From positions 456,729 through 520,728 of the forward strand of contig JAHIZO010000005.1 of NCBI GenBank assembly GCA_018814405.1: DNA of 64,000 nucleotides, in the 5' to 3' direction. Position 1 is the first letter of the stretch, and the number at the start of each line of letters is the position of its first letter. This document shows positions 57,690 through 64,000 of the stretch, in pieces. The translations under genes were made by a program, and so were the position numbers. Under the pieces are notes generated by a model, which had not been told where the DNA came from, made no database searches, and saw only the letters and a program-made list of their open reading frames with translations. Origin of the DNA: Gammaproteobacteria bacterium (GTDB lineage: Bacteria; Pseudomonadota; Gammaproteobacteria; Burkholderiales; Gallionellaceae).

Positions 57690-58271
57690 TTACTCGTGAT
57701 GCATCCAGCCGCGACGTTTCTCCATCTTCTCGGCCAGCTTGGCGCGCTGCTCGGGTGTCAACACATCCGCCACGGCCAGCATGGTCGAAGTCATCTGCTT
57801 GCTCGCCTCGTCCGCCAGTTTGATCTGCTCGGCGCGCATCGCCTCGATGGCGGCCTTGTCCAGCGTCGGCGCAGCCATCAGCTTGCGCATCTGGATATGG
57901 TTGTCGCGCATCTTCTCGGCCAGCGGCGCGCCGGTCTCGATCGATGCCTTCACAATGGCGGAGGCCTTCTCCTTCTGGGCATCGCTCGCCTTCACATCGT
58001 CCAGCATGCGTTCGATACGTTTGCCTGCGAACTTGCCCATGCGCTCCGTATCCATCTGTCCACCAGACATGAATGCCTGCGGCCCGCCATGACCCATGCC
58101 ACGCTCACAAGCCATCACTTGGCCGGAGAAGAATCCGATGCCGAATACCGCCAGCAAGCCGATCACACGTGCCACACAATGGCCGCGACGGCCGTGGCAA
58201 TGGTGGTCGTGCGTACCGTTGCAACCGCGCTTGTCTTCGTTGTTCGTATCTGTAGTGTTTTGCTCGCTCAT
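57690..58271 (-). CDS. Spy/CpxP-like protein with His/Cys-rich N-terminus
   Basis: The 193-residue protein has a hydrophilic N-terminus with CNGTHDHHCHGRRGHC (about 17-32), a membrane helix (about 34-52), then a periplasmic helical domain containing the LTxxQ motif (VLTPEQRAKLAEKME, near 175) and Met-rich GGPQAFMSGGQMDTERMGK. Spy/CpxP proteins are periplasmic chaperones and stress sensors; the N-terminal His/Cys cluster would be on the cytoplasmic side and could bind metal. The start follows AAGGAGAAAGAC. It lies upstream of the two-component genes. Confidence 0.78.
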   Translation of the reverse strand: MSEQNTTDTNNEDKRGCNGTHDHHCHGRRGHCVARVIGLLAVFGIGFFSGQVMACERGMGHGGPQAFMSGGQMDTERMGKFAGKRIERMLDDVKASDAQKEKASAIVKASIETGAPLAEKMRDNHIQMRKLMAAPTLDKAAIEAMRAEQIKLADEASKQMTSTMLAVADVLTPEQRAKLAEKMEKRRGWMHHE

Positions 58272-58455
58272 GTCTTTCTCCTTGATCGTTGGTTACCGCA
58301 CAAGTCGTTGCGGCTGGGTGTCACTTTATGAGCGGGCCGTTGCCGGGATGTGTGGGGAAGGTAAAGTTTTGTGAAGCGGGTGCCACTCGTCGCATCAATA
58401 TCGGCACCTCACTACTGCGACAACCGGTTCGCTAGCGTAAGATTGCGCCAACCCC

Positions 58456-58863
58456 ATGCATGAATCCGCTGTGACAAGAAAGCCCCCATTGAACGCACCC
58501 ACCCTGCCCTCCACCGAACGCGGTACACACATCGCCCTGATCTTCGCCCTCGTATCCGAACGCCTCGCCATCCACTATGAACATGGCGTATGGCTGACCG
58601 AAGCGCAGGGTGCCACGCTTGCCGCCGACTGGCTCGCCCGCTCCAAAAGCAACCTGCCGCTGAAACTGCGCAAACACCTTTCTGTGCTGAGCGATCAGGT
58701 GGCGAAACAGATCGTCACCACCACCAGCCGCGAGACCGGGCTCATCATCAGCCACGAGATGCAGGAATCGCTGGACACACGCTACGAATCGGAGATCGGC
58801 CAGTCCATCATGGTCGAGTGCGAACGCATGCTGGATGAACACCCGCCGGAGCATGCGGCATGA
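58456..58863 (+). CDS. Hypothetical protein paired with a radical SAM gene
   Basis: The 135-residue protein has no family I recognise. It is mixed helical and soluble, with HIALIFALVSERLAIHYEHG and a region TTTSRETGLIISHEMQESLD. No ribosome site is obvious before the ATG at 58456. It ends in a 4-bp overlap with the radical SAM gene, suggesting it is its partner or substrate-binding protein. Confidence 0.65.
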   Translation: MHESAVTRKPPLNAPTLPSTERGTHIALIFALVSERLAIHYEHGVWLTEAQGATLAADWLARSKSNLPLKLRKHLSVLSDQVAKQIVTTTSRETGLIISHEMQESLDTRYESEIGQSIMVECERMLDEHPPEHAA

Positions 58864-59741
58864 GCCTGAACTACGACATGCCGCTGTTCCGTCCGCCCTC
58901 CGAGGGCGACAACCTCATCATCCAGGCCACGCTGGGGTGCAGCTTCAACCAGTGCAGCTTCTGCGCCATGTATCGCAGCAAGCAATATGTCGAACGTCCA
59001 TTGCATGAAGTCATCGCAGATATCCGCACTGCCGCCGCCGACTGGCCCGATGCGCAGCGCGTATTCCTCGCCGATGGCGATGCGCTGGCGCTGCCCACCG
59101 AACACCTGCTCGCCATCCTGCGCGAACTGAACACAGCCCTGCCGCGCCTGACGCGCGTCTCCTGCTATGCCACACCCGGCAACCTCGCACGCAAAAGCAT
59201 CGAAGAACTGGTGCAGCTACGTGAACACAAACTCAACCTGCTCTACTTCGGTATCGAATCCGGCTCCGACCTCATCCTGAAAAAGATCACCAAAGGCGCG
59301 ACGCAAACGCGCATGGCCGAGGTGCTGCACAAGGCGAAAGACAGCGGCATGAAAGTCTCCGCCACCGTCATCCTCGGTCTGGGCGGCACGCAGCACAGCA
59401 ATGAACACATAGACGGCACCATCGCCCTGCTCAACAGCGCACCCGTCACCTATCTTTCCACGCTGCAACTGTATTTGGACGAAAGCGTAGAAGCAGAATT
59501 CCACCGCAAGTTCGGCGAACCGTTCCAGATGCCGGACGACCTCGCGATATTGAAAGAACAGCAACGCCTCATCAGCGGCCTCTATCCGCCGCAGCCCGTC
59601 ATCTTCCGTTCCAACCACGCCTCCAACGCGCTGGCTCTGGCGGGCAATCTGCCCAAGGACAAAGACAAACTGCTGGCACAACTGCAAGAAGCGATAGCAG
59701 GACACAGGCCGCTACGGCCGCTGTTCATGCGCGGGCTGTAA
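58860..59741 (+). CDS. Radical SAM enzyme (CX4CX2C subtype)
   Basis: The 293-residue protein has the radical SAM core, with cluster ligands Cys 27, 32 and 35 in GCSFNQCSFCAMY. The spacing is C-x4-C-x2-C, longer by one than the classic C-x3-C-x2-C. FADGDALALP-type strand, YFGIESGSD and VILGLGG follow. Similar short radical SAM proteins are widespread and mostly uncharacterised. It is translationally coupled to the preceding small gene. Confidence 0.88.
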   Translation: MSLNYDMPLFRPPSEGDNLIIQATLGCSFNQCSFCAMYRSKQYVERPLHEVIADIRTAAADWPDAQRVFLADGDALALPTEHLLAILRELNTALPRLTRVSCYATPGNLARKSIEELVQLREHKLNLLYFGIESGSDLILKKITKGATQTRMAEVLHKAKDSGMKVSATVILGLGGTQHSNEHIDGTIALLNSAPVTYLSTLQLYLDESVEAEFHRKFGEPFQMPDDLAILKEQQRLISGLYPPQPVIFRSNHASNALALAGNLPKDKDKLLAQLQEAIAGHRPLRPLFMRGL

Positions 59742-59828
59742 GACCGCTGGCATATACCCCGCTAGGAGGATGGCCTCTACACGCTGATTCCGGTTAAAGT
59801 CTCTCCCAACTTTTACAAGGAAACCGCC

Positions 59829-60107
59829 ATGAGCACAGAAGAATTGAGCAAAGAACAACGCATCCTGCGTGCGATGCGCAAGACACTGGGCAGCGTTGTG
59901 CGAGACGCCACCCCACTCGGCGGACGCCCCAACCCGCTAACCGACAACACCATTCAAGAGATCAAAGAATGCTTCGCGATCATCTCGGAACGCGAAAGAG
60001 AACTCGCCGCGCAACTCGGCTTCGACGAATCCAAGCCCTATTACAACGACGGCAGCGAGCCACCCAGCGCGCAGTTCATCAGCATCACCAAACCATCCAA
60101 GCACTAG
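59829..60107 (+). CDS. Conserved hypothetical protein
   Basis: A 92-residue soluble protein with two helical regions (LSKEQRILRAMRKTLGSVVR and NTIQEIKECFAIISERER) and a loop TPLGGRPNPLTD. I recall related small proteins in betaproteobacteria, sometimes misnamed as segregation proteins, but no function is established. An AAGGAAACCGCC ribosome site supports the start. Confidence 0.72.
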   Translation: MSTEELSKEQRILRAMRKTLGSVVRDATPLGGRPNPLTDNTIQEIKECFAIISERERELAAQLGFDESKPYYNDGSEPPSAQFISITKPSKH

Positions 60108-60403
60108 GTCGCAACAGGGGGTGTCACGTATTTAAATTTGAGAATATGCACCCTTTCTCATCTCCATCCCCCTACTCCCATCATCACTACCCACCCCCTC
60201 CCCTTGCCCCACCATCCCGCACAGGCGTATGGTGGTCTCTACTTTCCCCCGGCCACATTCTGACAATCGATTCACTGCAGTTGCCGGGCTCTGTTCATTT
60301 TATCTGTGTCGTTGCATTGCCTATGTCTGGCAACACCTGTCGATATGAAGTCGTTGCGCGATATGCCGGCAACTGCACGATCTTTTCTAAAAAGGAGATT
60401 GTC
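60108..60403. other. Gene-free stretch with pyrimidine-rich segment
   Basis: About 296 bp without a convincing ORF. A pyrimidine-rich run (about 60155-60215, mostly C and T with CACC and CCCC blocks) is the only notable structure. An AAAAGGAG ribosome site for the next gene is at its right end. Confidence 0.6.
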
Positions 60404-61039
60404 ATGAGTTCAGACAAAAAGCCTTCAATCACCCCTACCCCAGATGGCCCTTACCTGGTGAACAGTTTGACGAACTTCACCAATGTGAAAGGGCCGATAA
60501 ATTGCAAAGAGAAGATGGCGCTGTGCCGATGCGGGCACTCGGCGAACAAACCGTTTTGTGATGGCACGCACGCGAAGGTCGGTTTTTCATCTGCCAAGCT
60601 GGATGACCGCAATCCAGACCGGCGCGATAACTATATTGGCAAAGGCATCACGATCCACGACAACCGTGGCATCTGCGCGCATGCGGGTCGTTGCACGGAT
60701 GGGTTGGCTGCGGTTTTCCGTTTGAATGCGGAACCGTGGATATTTCCTGATGCGGCAAGCGTGGAGGAGATCATCCAGACCATCAATAAGTGTCCTTCGG
60801 GGGCATTGAGTTATTCGGTGGATGGTGTGGAGCATCGCGACCGGCCGGGTGCGCCATCTGTGTTCGTGGCACCGAACGGCCCTTATGTGGTGAGCGGCGG
60901 GCCTGATCTGTTGGATACGGAACGTTGTGAGGGGGCTTCGCATGAGCATTTCACGATGTGCCGTTGCGGTGGCTCAAAGAACAAACCGTTTTGCGACGGC
61001 ACGCACTGGCACATCAATTTTACAGACGAAAAGAACTAG
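60404..61039 (+). CDS. CDGSH / divergent ferredoxin / CDGSH iron-sulfur protein
   Basis: The 211-residue protein has two CDGSH-type [2Fe-2S] sites: Cys41, Cys43, Cys52, His56 (CRCGHSANKPFCDGTH) and Cys186, Cys188, Cys197, His201 (CRCGGSKNKPFCDGTH). Between them lies a divergent mono-cluster ferredoxin-like domain (Cys91, Cys97, Cys130 in GICAHAGRCTDG and NKCPSGALSY). The pattern matches bacterial CDGSH proteins that use a 3Cys-1His ligand set; they may store or transfer electrons or clusters. The ATG at 60404 follows AAAAGGAGATTGTC. Confidence 0.9.
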   Translation: MSSDKKPSITPTPDGPYLVNSLTNFTNVKGPINCKEKMALCRCGHSANKPFCDGTHAKVGFSSAKLDDRNPDRRDNYIGKGITIHDNRGICAHAGRCTDGLAAVFRLNAEPWIFPDAASVEEIIQTINKCPSGALSYSVDGVEHRDRPGAPSVFVAPNGPYVVSGGPDLLDTERCEGASHEHFTMCRCGGSKNKPFCDGTHWHINFTDEKN

Positions 61040-61129
61040 TGGTGTGAGGGCAGTAGCGCGATAACTTGTACTGCCCCTTCGATTTAATTTTGCTTTAGCA
61101 TACGAGCCATTCTGAACTCGGGAGGCGCT

Positions 61130-61807
61130 ATGTTTCGCATCTTAATGTTGTGTGGATCACTGGTCGTTAGTGGCTGGGCTAACGCCGAGACGGCGACCTA
61201 CAATCGCGTGGATTTTCAAGTGGAGGCGGCGCGTGAGGTTGCGAATGATCTGCTGACTGCCACCATGACGGTGGATGTGCAGGATACGCAACCGGGACGT
61301 GTTGCCCAGCAACTGAATGCAGCGCTTAACGAGGCACTGAAGAAAGCGGCGGCATTCAAATCTGTTAAGACCAGCAGCGGCAACCAGCGGACTTCTCCGG
61401 TTTACAGCAAGAACAATCAGATCGCCGCTTGGCGTGGCCACGGCGAGATCCGCCTTGAGGCACGCGATTTTAAAGCGGCGAGCGAGTTGATCATGCAATT
61501 GCAATCGACCTTGCAATTGGGCGGCGTGCAGTTCTCCATCGCGCCGGACACCCGCGCACAGATCGAGAACGATCTGATCACCGAGGCGATCAAGGCATTC
61601 CAGTCGCGCGCGGATGCAATACGTTCAGCGGTGGGTGCGAGGTCTTACAAGACGGTGCATTTCAGTATCAACAATGGCATGACGCCCTACCACCCCATGC
61701 CGATGATGCGCGAGGCGAAATTAAGCTCTGCCATGTCGGCACCGGAATTCGCCGGAGGTGATAGTCGTATGACGATCCAGATATCCGGCACGATCGAGAC
61801 GCATTGA
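61130..61807 (+). CDS. SIMPL-domain (DUF541) exported protein
   Basis: The 225-residue protein has a signal peptide (MFRILMLCGSLVVSGWANA) and a SIMPL/DUF541 domain (about 22-222), recognised by the predicted alpha/beta pattern RVDFQVEAAREVANDLLTAT, QLNAALNEALKKAAAFKSV and the C-terminal TIQISGTIE. SIMPL proteins are periplasmic, oligomeric and of unclear function. The ribosome site is GGGAGGCGCT. Confidence 0.85.
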   Translation: MFRILMLCGSLVVSGWANAETATYNRVDFQVEAAREVANDLLTATMTVDVQDTQPGRVAQQLNAALNEALKKAAAFKSVKTSSGNQRTSPVYSKNNQIAAWRGHGEIRLEARDFKAASELIMQLQSTLQLGGVQFSIAPDTRAQIENDLITEAIKAFQSRADAIRSAVGARSYKTVHFSINNGMTPYHPMPMMREAKLSSAMSAPEFAGGDSRMTIQISGTIETH

Positions 61808-62095
61808 GTTTGCAACGCCAGGTGATGCACGGCGGCCATGCTGAAAGCTTCATCCAACACAACTGAATCAGGCCGGCTTTACACTGCAGGCCGCACTTAA
61901 TGCCCCCCGTTTTGCTTTGTCAGTTTCACCGGGGTAGCATAGTTCTAAAGGCTGATGAGCATTGCATGTTTGCGCACTGCATACCGTTGCTTGTCATTTG
62001 CCGCTTTGATTTTGTTTCTATCTGTTAAATTCAAGCTGGCTTTATAGCTTGAGAGAGTTTCATCCTGCATAGTTAACCAACTTAAGGAGTGCGCC
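61808..62095. other. Intergenic stretch without a gene
   Basis: About 288 bp with no supported ORF. It is A/T-richer than the neighbours and probably contains the promoter of the zinc-ribbon gene, but I cannot assign a defined -10/-35 pair. Confidence 0.6.
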
Positions 62096-62638
62096 ATGAG
62101 CAATTCAAGCAAACCAGAGCAAGCTGTTCAATCACCTGCAGCAGACAAGAAGGTTTCAGCTGACGAGAGTCTTTATGATCGCTTTGCTGAAAAATCCAGC
62201 GAGATCTTTGAGAAGGGTCAGGAAAAAGGTCACGAGGCATGGGATAAGGCGATGGATCTGGCACGCGAACAAATGGCAGCAGCGGGTGAATTCAGCAGCG
62301 AACAGGGTGAGGTGTTCAAACGCTACCTGCGCCGCGACCTTGAGCAAACCGTCTCCGACTTGAATCAACTGGGTAAAGATGCCAAGGAGAATCTGAATCC
62401 GGCTCGATTGGGTGCGGGCGCATTGTCTTCGCTGGCAAAGATACTGCGCGCTACCGGCGGGGCGCTGACAGCCCTTTCCAACAAGACGGAAGCCGCGCTG
62501 ATCTATCAGAGCGGCGAGATCACTCTGGCGTGCACACTGCAATGCACGTCCTGCGGCCACAAGATCCTGCTGACCAAGACTTCCGTTGTGCCGACTTGCC
62601 CTGAGTGCCAAGGAACGGAATTCCGCAAGGGTTACTGA
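62096..62638 (+). CDS. Zinc-ribbon-containing protein (DUF1451-like)
   Basis: The 180-residue protein has a long helical N-terminal part (about 22-125) and a C-terminal zinc ribbon CTSCGHKILLTK... PTCPECQGTEF (two CxxC pairs, about 149-175). This resembles the DUF1451/zinc ribbon family found in proteobacteria. The start follows AAGGAGTGCGCC. Function is not known; the ribbon suggests nucleic-acid or protein binding. Confidence 0.78.
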   Translation: MSNSSKPEQAVQSPAADKKVSADESLYDRFAEKSSEIFEKGQEKGHEAWDKAMDLAREQMAAAGEFSSEQGEVFKRYLRRDLEQTVSDLNQLGKDAKENLNPARLGAGALSSLAKILRATGGALTALSNKTEAALIYQSGEITLACTLQCTSCGHKILLTKTSVVPTCPECQGTEFRKGY

Positions 62639-62859
62639 TTGCGCGCAACGGCTTGAACACCTTATGCGCGCCCCGTACTGTTTGGCGCGGCGTGCATAAG
62701 CGGATGAGCGGGGTTGCGCGCCCCCGATCTGCTGGATACGACGCGCATCGAAGGGGCGTCACAAGAGCAGCCGTTCTCGAAGCGCGAAAGTCGTGATCTA
62801 CCCATTAGCACGCCAAAACAATATCGCCGCTTACGCTTGCTTTGGGATTTGCAGAACCA
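62639..62859. other. Gene-poor stretch
   Basis: No complete gene is supported here. Apart from the possible CDGSH fragment at 62722-62770 and the end of the hypothetical gene at 62860, no structure stands out. Confidence 0.5.
62722..62770 (+). pseudogene. Possible fragment of a CDGSH gene
   Basis: Translation in one frame gives PDLLDTTRIEGASQEQ, which matches PDLLDTERCEGASHEH of the intact CDGSH protein (residues 167-182) at 11 of 16 positions. DNA identity over the aligned 49 bases is about 70 percent. The CxC and CDGTH sites that should follow are absent. It is most simply a decayed partial copy, but the stretch is short and chance cannot be excluded. Confidence 0.45.
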
Positions 62860-63105
62860 CTAGAGGGTCGGGTATTTCCCGGAAGGACTTTCTTGTTTGG
62901 CAAGGAAAGCATGAATGCTATCGACGAAGGCTTGCTGCCCTTTGTTGACTGCTGGGTGAAGGCTGGATTCACAGCTGATTATTTCGCAGTGACGGTACAT
63001 CTGTTTCAGTTTTCGCTCTGCTTCTGCTTGATCCCTGCCTGAAATCATCAACCGAGCGATCGGCAGGCCATCGCGAGTCTTTATTGAAAAATAGAATTTA
63101 TGCAT
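62860..63105 (-). CDS. Hypothetical protein
   Basis: An 81-residue ORF (MHKFYFSIKTRDGLPIARLM) with the helix GRDQAEAERKLKQMYRHCEI. GGGGGATCG precedes the ATG at 63105. The pattern resembles short unnamed proteins in Gallionellaceae-like genomes, but I cannot prove it is expressed. Confidence 0.5.
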   Translation of the reverse strand: MHKFYFSIKTRDGLPIARLMISGRDQAEAERKLKQMYRHCEIISCESSLHPAVNKGQQAFVDSIHAFLAKQESPSGKYPTL

Positions 63106-63316
63106 CGATCCCCCAGTTAAGTTCTTTAACTTTTGCGGCGATCATATTTATTATTTTTCAACCCACTGGCTGCATCTACGATCCGTCGCTCAGTAACCTT
63201 AACATAAATGTGGATATAAATCCGATTCCAATAACTTATGGCTATTGAGGCGTGATCGGGGGAAACCGGCGGTTTGTATTTCGCAGTGCAACTTATGCAC
63301 CGACCCACCGGTCCTA
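63106..63316. other. A/T-rich intergenic region
   Basis: About 211 bp, locally A/T-rich (63145-63245), with no supported gene. A short minus-strand ORF here has no ribosome site or family and is not called. Confidence 0.5.
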
Positions 63317-63712
63317 CTACTCTCCCTGCGGCCCATAGAACTTAGCCGACTTGCGCGACCCCGCCTTGCGCTTCTGCGTGATCACGCCCTTGATGATATC
63401 CAACCCCGAAATGGCGGTATCGGGATAAGCGGGGTTGAGTGCATGCAGTTGCCAGCCGCCTTGGGCATCGCGCTTGAGCTGACGGAAGATGAAGTCTTCG
63501 GGCGCGATTTCGGCGATCACGTAAGCGCCTTCCATCGGCTGCATGCCCATCTCGATGACGATGATCTCGCCATCGTTGAATTCCGGCTCCATGCTGACAC
63601 CCAGCACCATGAGTGCGACGATGGCTTTGTCGTCACAGTTGCTGCCGCTCTGCTCGTCTTGCTGCGCATCGGCGGAAACGACGGGGATGTTGATGGGCTT
63701 GCCGGTTTGCAT
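63317..63712 (-). CDS. Orphan S24 (LexA/UmuD-like) peptidase domain protein
   Basis: The 131-residue protein matches the C-terminal S24 peptidase fold: Ser40 in VLGVSMEPEFNDGEIIVIE and Lys80 in DFIFRQLKRDAQGGW are the likely Ser-Lys dyad, followed by HALNPAYPD. It has no helix-turn-helix, so it resembles UmuD or a truncated phage repressor rather than LexA. An in-frame ATG at 63754 would add 14 residues; neither start has a clear ribosome site. No SOS box is seen upstream. It could control a mobile element or mutagenesis. Confidence 0.78.
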   Translation of the reverse strand: MQTGKPINIPVVSADAQQDEQSGSNCDDKAIVALMVLGVSMEPEFNDGEIIVIEMGMQPMEGAYVIAEIAPEDFIFRQLKRDAQGGWQLHALNPAYPDTAISGLDIIKGVITQKRKAGSRKSAKFYGPQGE

Positions 63713-63754
63713 GGTTGGGCTTTCTGGTTGATGAGGCTGGAATGATAGCGCCAT

Positions 63755-63877
63755 TCAATTTTGACCAATATGCCCCGATAGAGGGGTTTCACATTCCTTT
63801 TGCGCAGAAAAGTATCGGGAACACAACTGCCCCGACAGCGCGATACGCGATATAAAGAGATCACTAGTGTCCCAACG
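63755..63877. other. Junction between the S24 gene and the transposase fragment
   Basis: About 120 bp without a gene. The minus strand just past the transposase stop reads TTAACGTTGGGACACTAGTG and probably contains the element's terminal inverted repeat; the other end lies outside the window, so it cannot be confirmed. Confidence 0.35.
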
Positions 63878-64000
63878 TTAATCGAACAGAAACAACTGGT
63901 TGGTTGAATCTGGTGAGTTTGTATCCAGTGGCGTACGCGCCAACAGCTGATTTAGAGCCATTCTCTCGAACATAGTGAGGCTCAAGATTTGTAGCATTTC
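63878..64000 (-). mobile_element. C-terminal end of an insertion-sequence transposase
   Basis: From the right edge to a TAA at 63878, the minus strand reads ILQILSLTMFERMALNQLLA through STNQLFLFD. The ILQ-LS-x-x-FE and NQL-x-LF patterns resemble the C-terminal end of IS4-family-like DDE transposases. Only the last 40 residues are in the window, so the family is an inference. Confidence 0.55.

Noticed and set aside
59969..60403. N-terminal extension of the CDGSH ORF
   Set aside because: It overlaps the preceding gene in another frame and reads through low-complexity Pro/His/Ser sequence; the ATG at 60404 has a strong ribosome site.
62605..62796. Plus-strand 63-residue ORF after the zinc-ribbon gene
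   Set aside because: It begins inside the zinc-ribbon coding region, lacks a ribosome site and has Arg-rich shadow composition.
63126..63308. Minus-strand 60-residue ORF in the A/T-rich gap
   Set aside because: No ribosome site, no recognisable family and unlikely composition.

Overview
The window looks like a chromosomal segment of a betaproteobacterium, most likely of the Gallionellaceae/Nitrosomonadales type (Sideroxydans or Gallionella relatives). This rests on the order leuC-leuD-leuB-asd-fimV-truA-trpF-trpB-trpA-accD, a grpE-dnaK-dnaJ operon with sigma-32-type promoters, an entericidin gene inside the leu operon, and a high density of c-di-GMP genes together with a bacteriohemerythrin. 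The genus is an inference; no 16S rRNA gene is present.

Layout. 1-13.4 kb (minus strand): biosynthesis of tryptophan, leucine and the aspartate family, with truA, the polar hub protein FimV and the 5' end of accD. 13.5-15.2 kb: an Lrp/AsnC regulator divergent from leuA, and an MFS transporter. 15.3-22 kb: grpE-dnaK-dnaJ, a VOC protein, then lemA, a small outer-membrane barrel and a GIDE-like membrane protein with an EF-hand. 22-32 kb: an ankyrin/HD-GYP pair, a DinG/YoaA helicase, small conserved proteins, bacteriohemerythrin, and the cluster peroxiredoxin - membrane protein - uup - mltC. 32.3-41.4 kb: tRNA-Arg(CCT), a large PAS-GGDEF-EAL protein, divergent selD and mnmH, a PAS chemoreceptor, and alr. 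41.5-47.1 kb: lplT, ggt, a cNMP-EAL protein facing a Rossmann-PAS-GGDEF protein. 47.3-51.4 kb (plus): a compact four-gene cluster of a lipoprotein, an HTH/ferredoxin/reductase fusion, an NfeD-like protein and a leucine-rich repeat/protein kinase/3'-5' exonuclease fusion. 51.4-53.6 kb (minus): four genes, three of them joined by 4-bp overlaps (YjbQ, acylphosphatase, SDR, thioredoxin-HEAT). 53.7-58.3 kb: a membrane diguanylate cyclase, two small membrane proteins, and a CpxRA/RstAB-like two-component system beside a His-rich Spy/CpxP-like protein. 58.4-64 kb: a radical SAM gene with a small partner, a protein with two CDGSH motifs and a central divergent ferredoxin domain, a SIMPL protein, a zinc-ribbon protein, then a gene-poor tail with a possible CDGSH-gene remnant, an orphan S24 peptidase and the 3' end of a transposase.

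Working together: five proteins make or degrade c-di-GMP (two GGDEF, one GGDEF-EAL, one EAL, one HD-GYP), with cNMP, PAS, Rossmann or membrane input domains, alongside one chemoreceptor and FimV. This implies strong control of motility, attachment and polarity. The part most worth experimental attention is the 47.3-51.4 kb cluster, which puts an electron-transfer protein with a DNA-binding-like N-terminus beside a kinase fused to a DEDDy nuclease.
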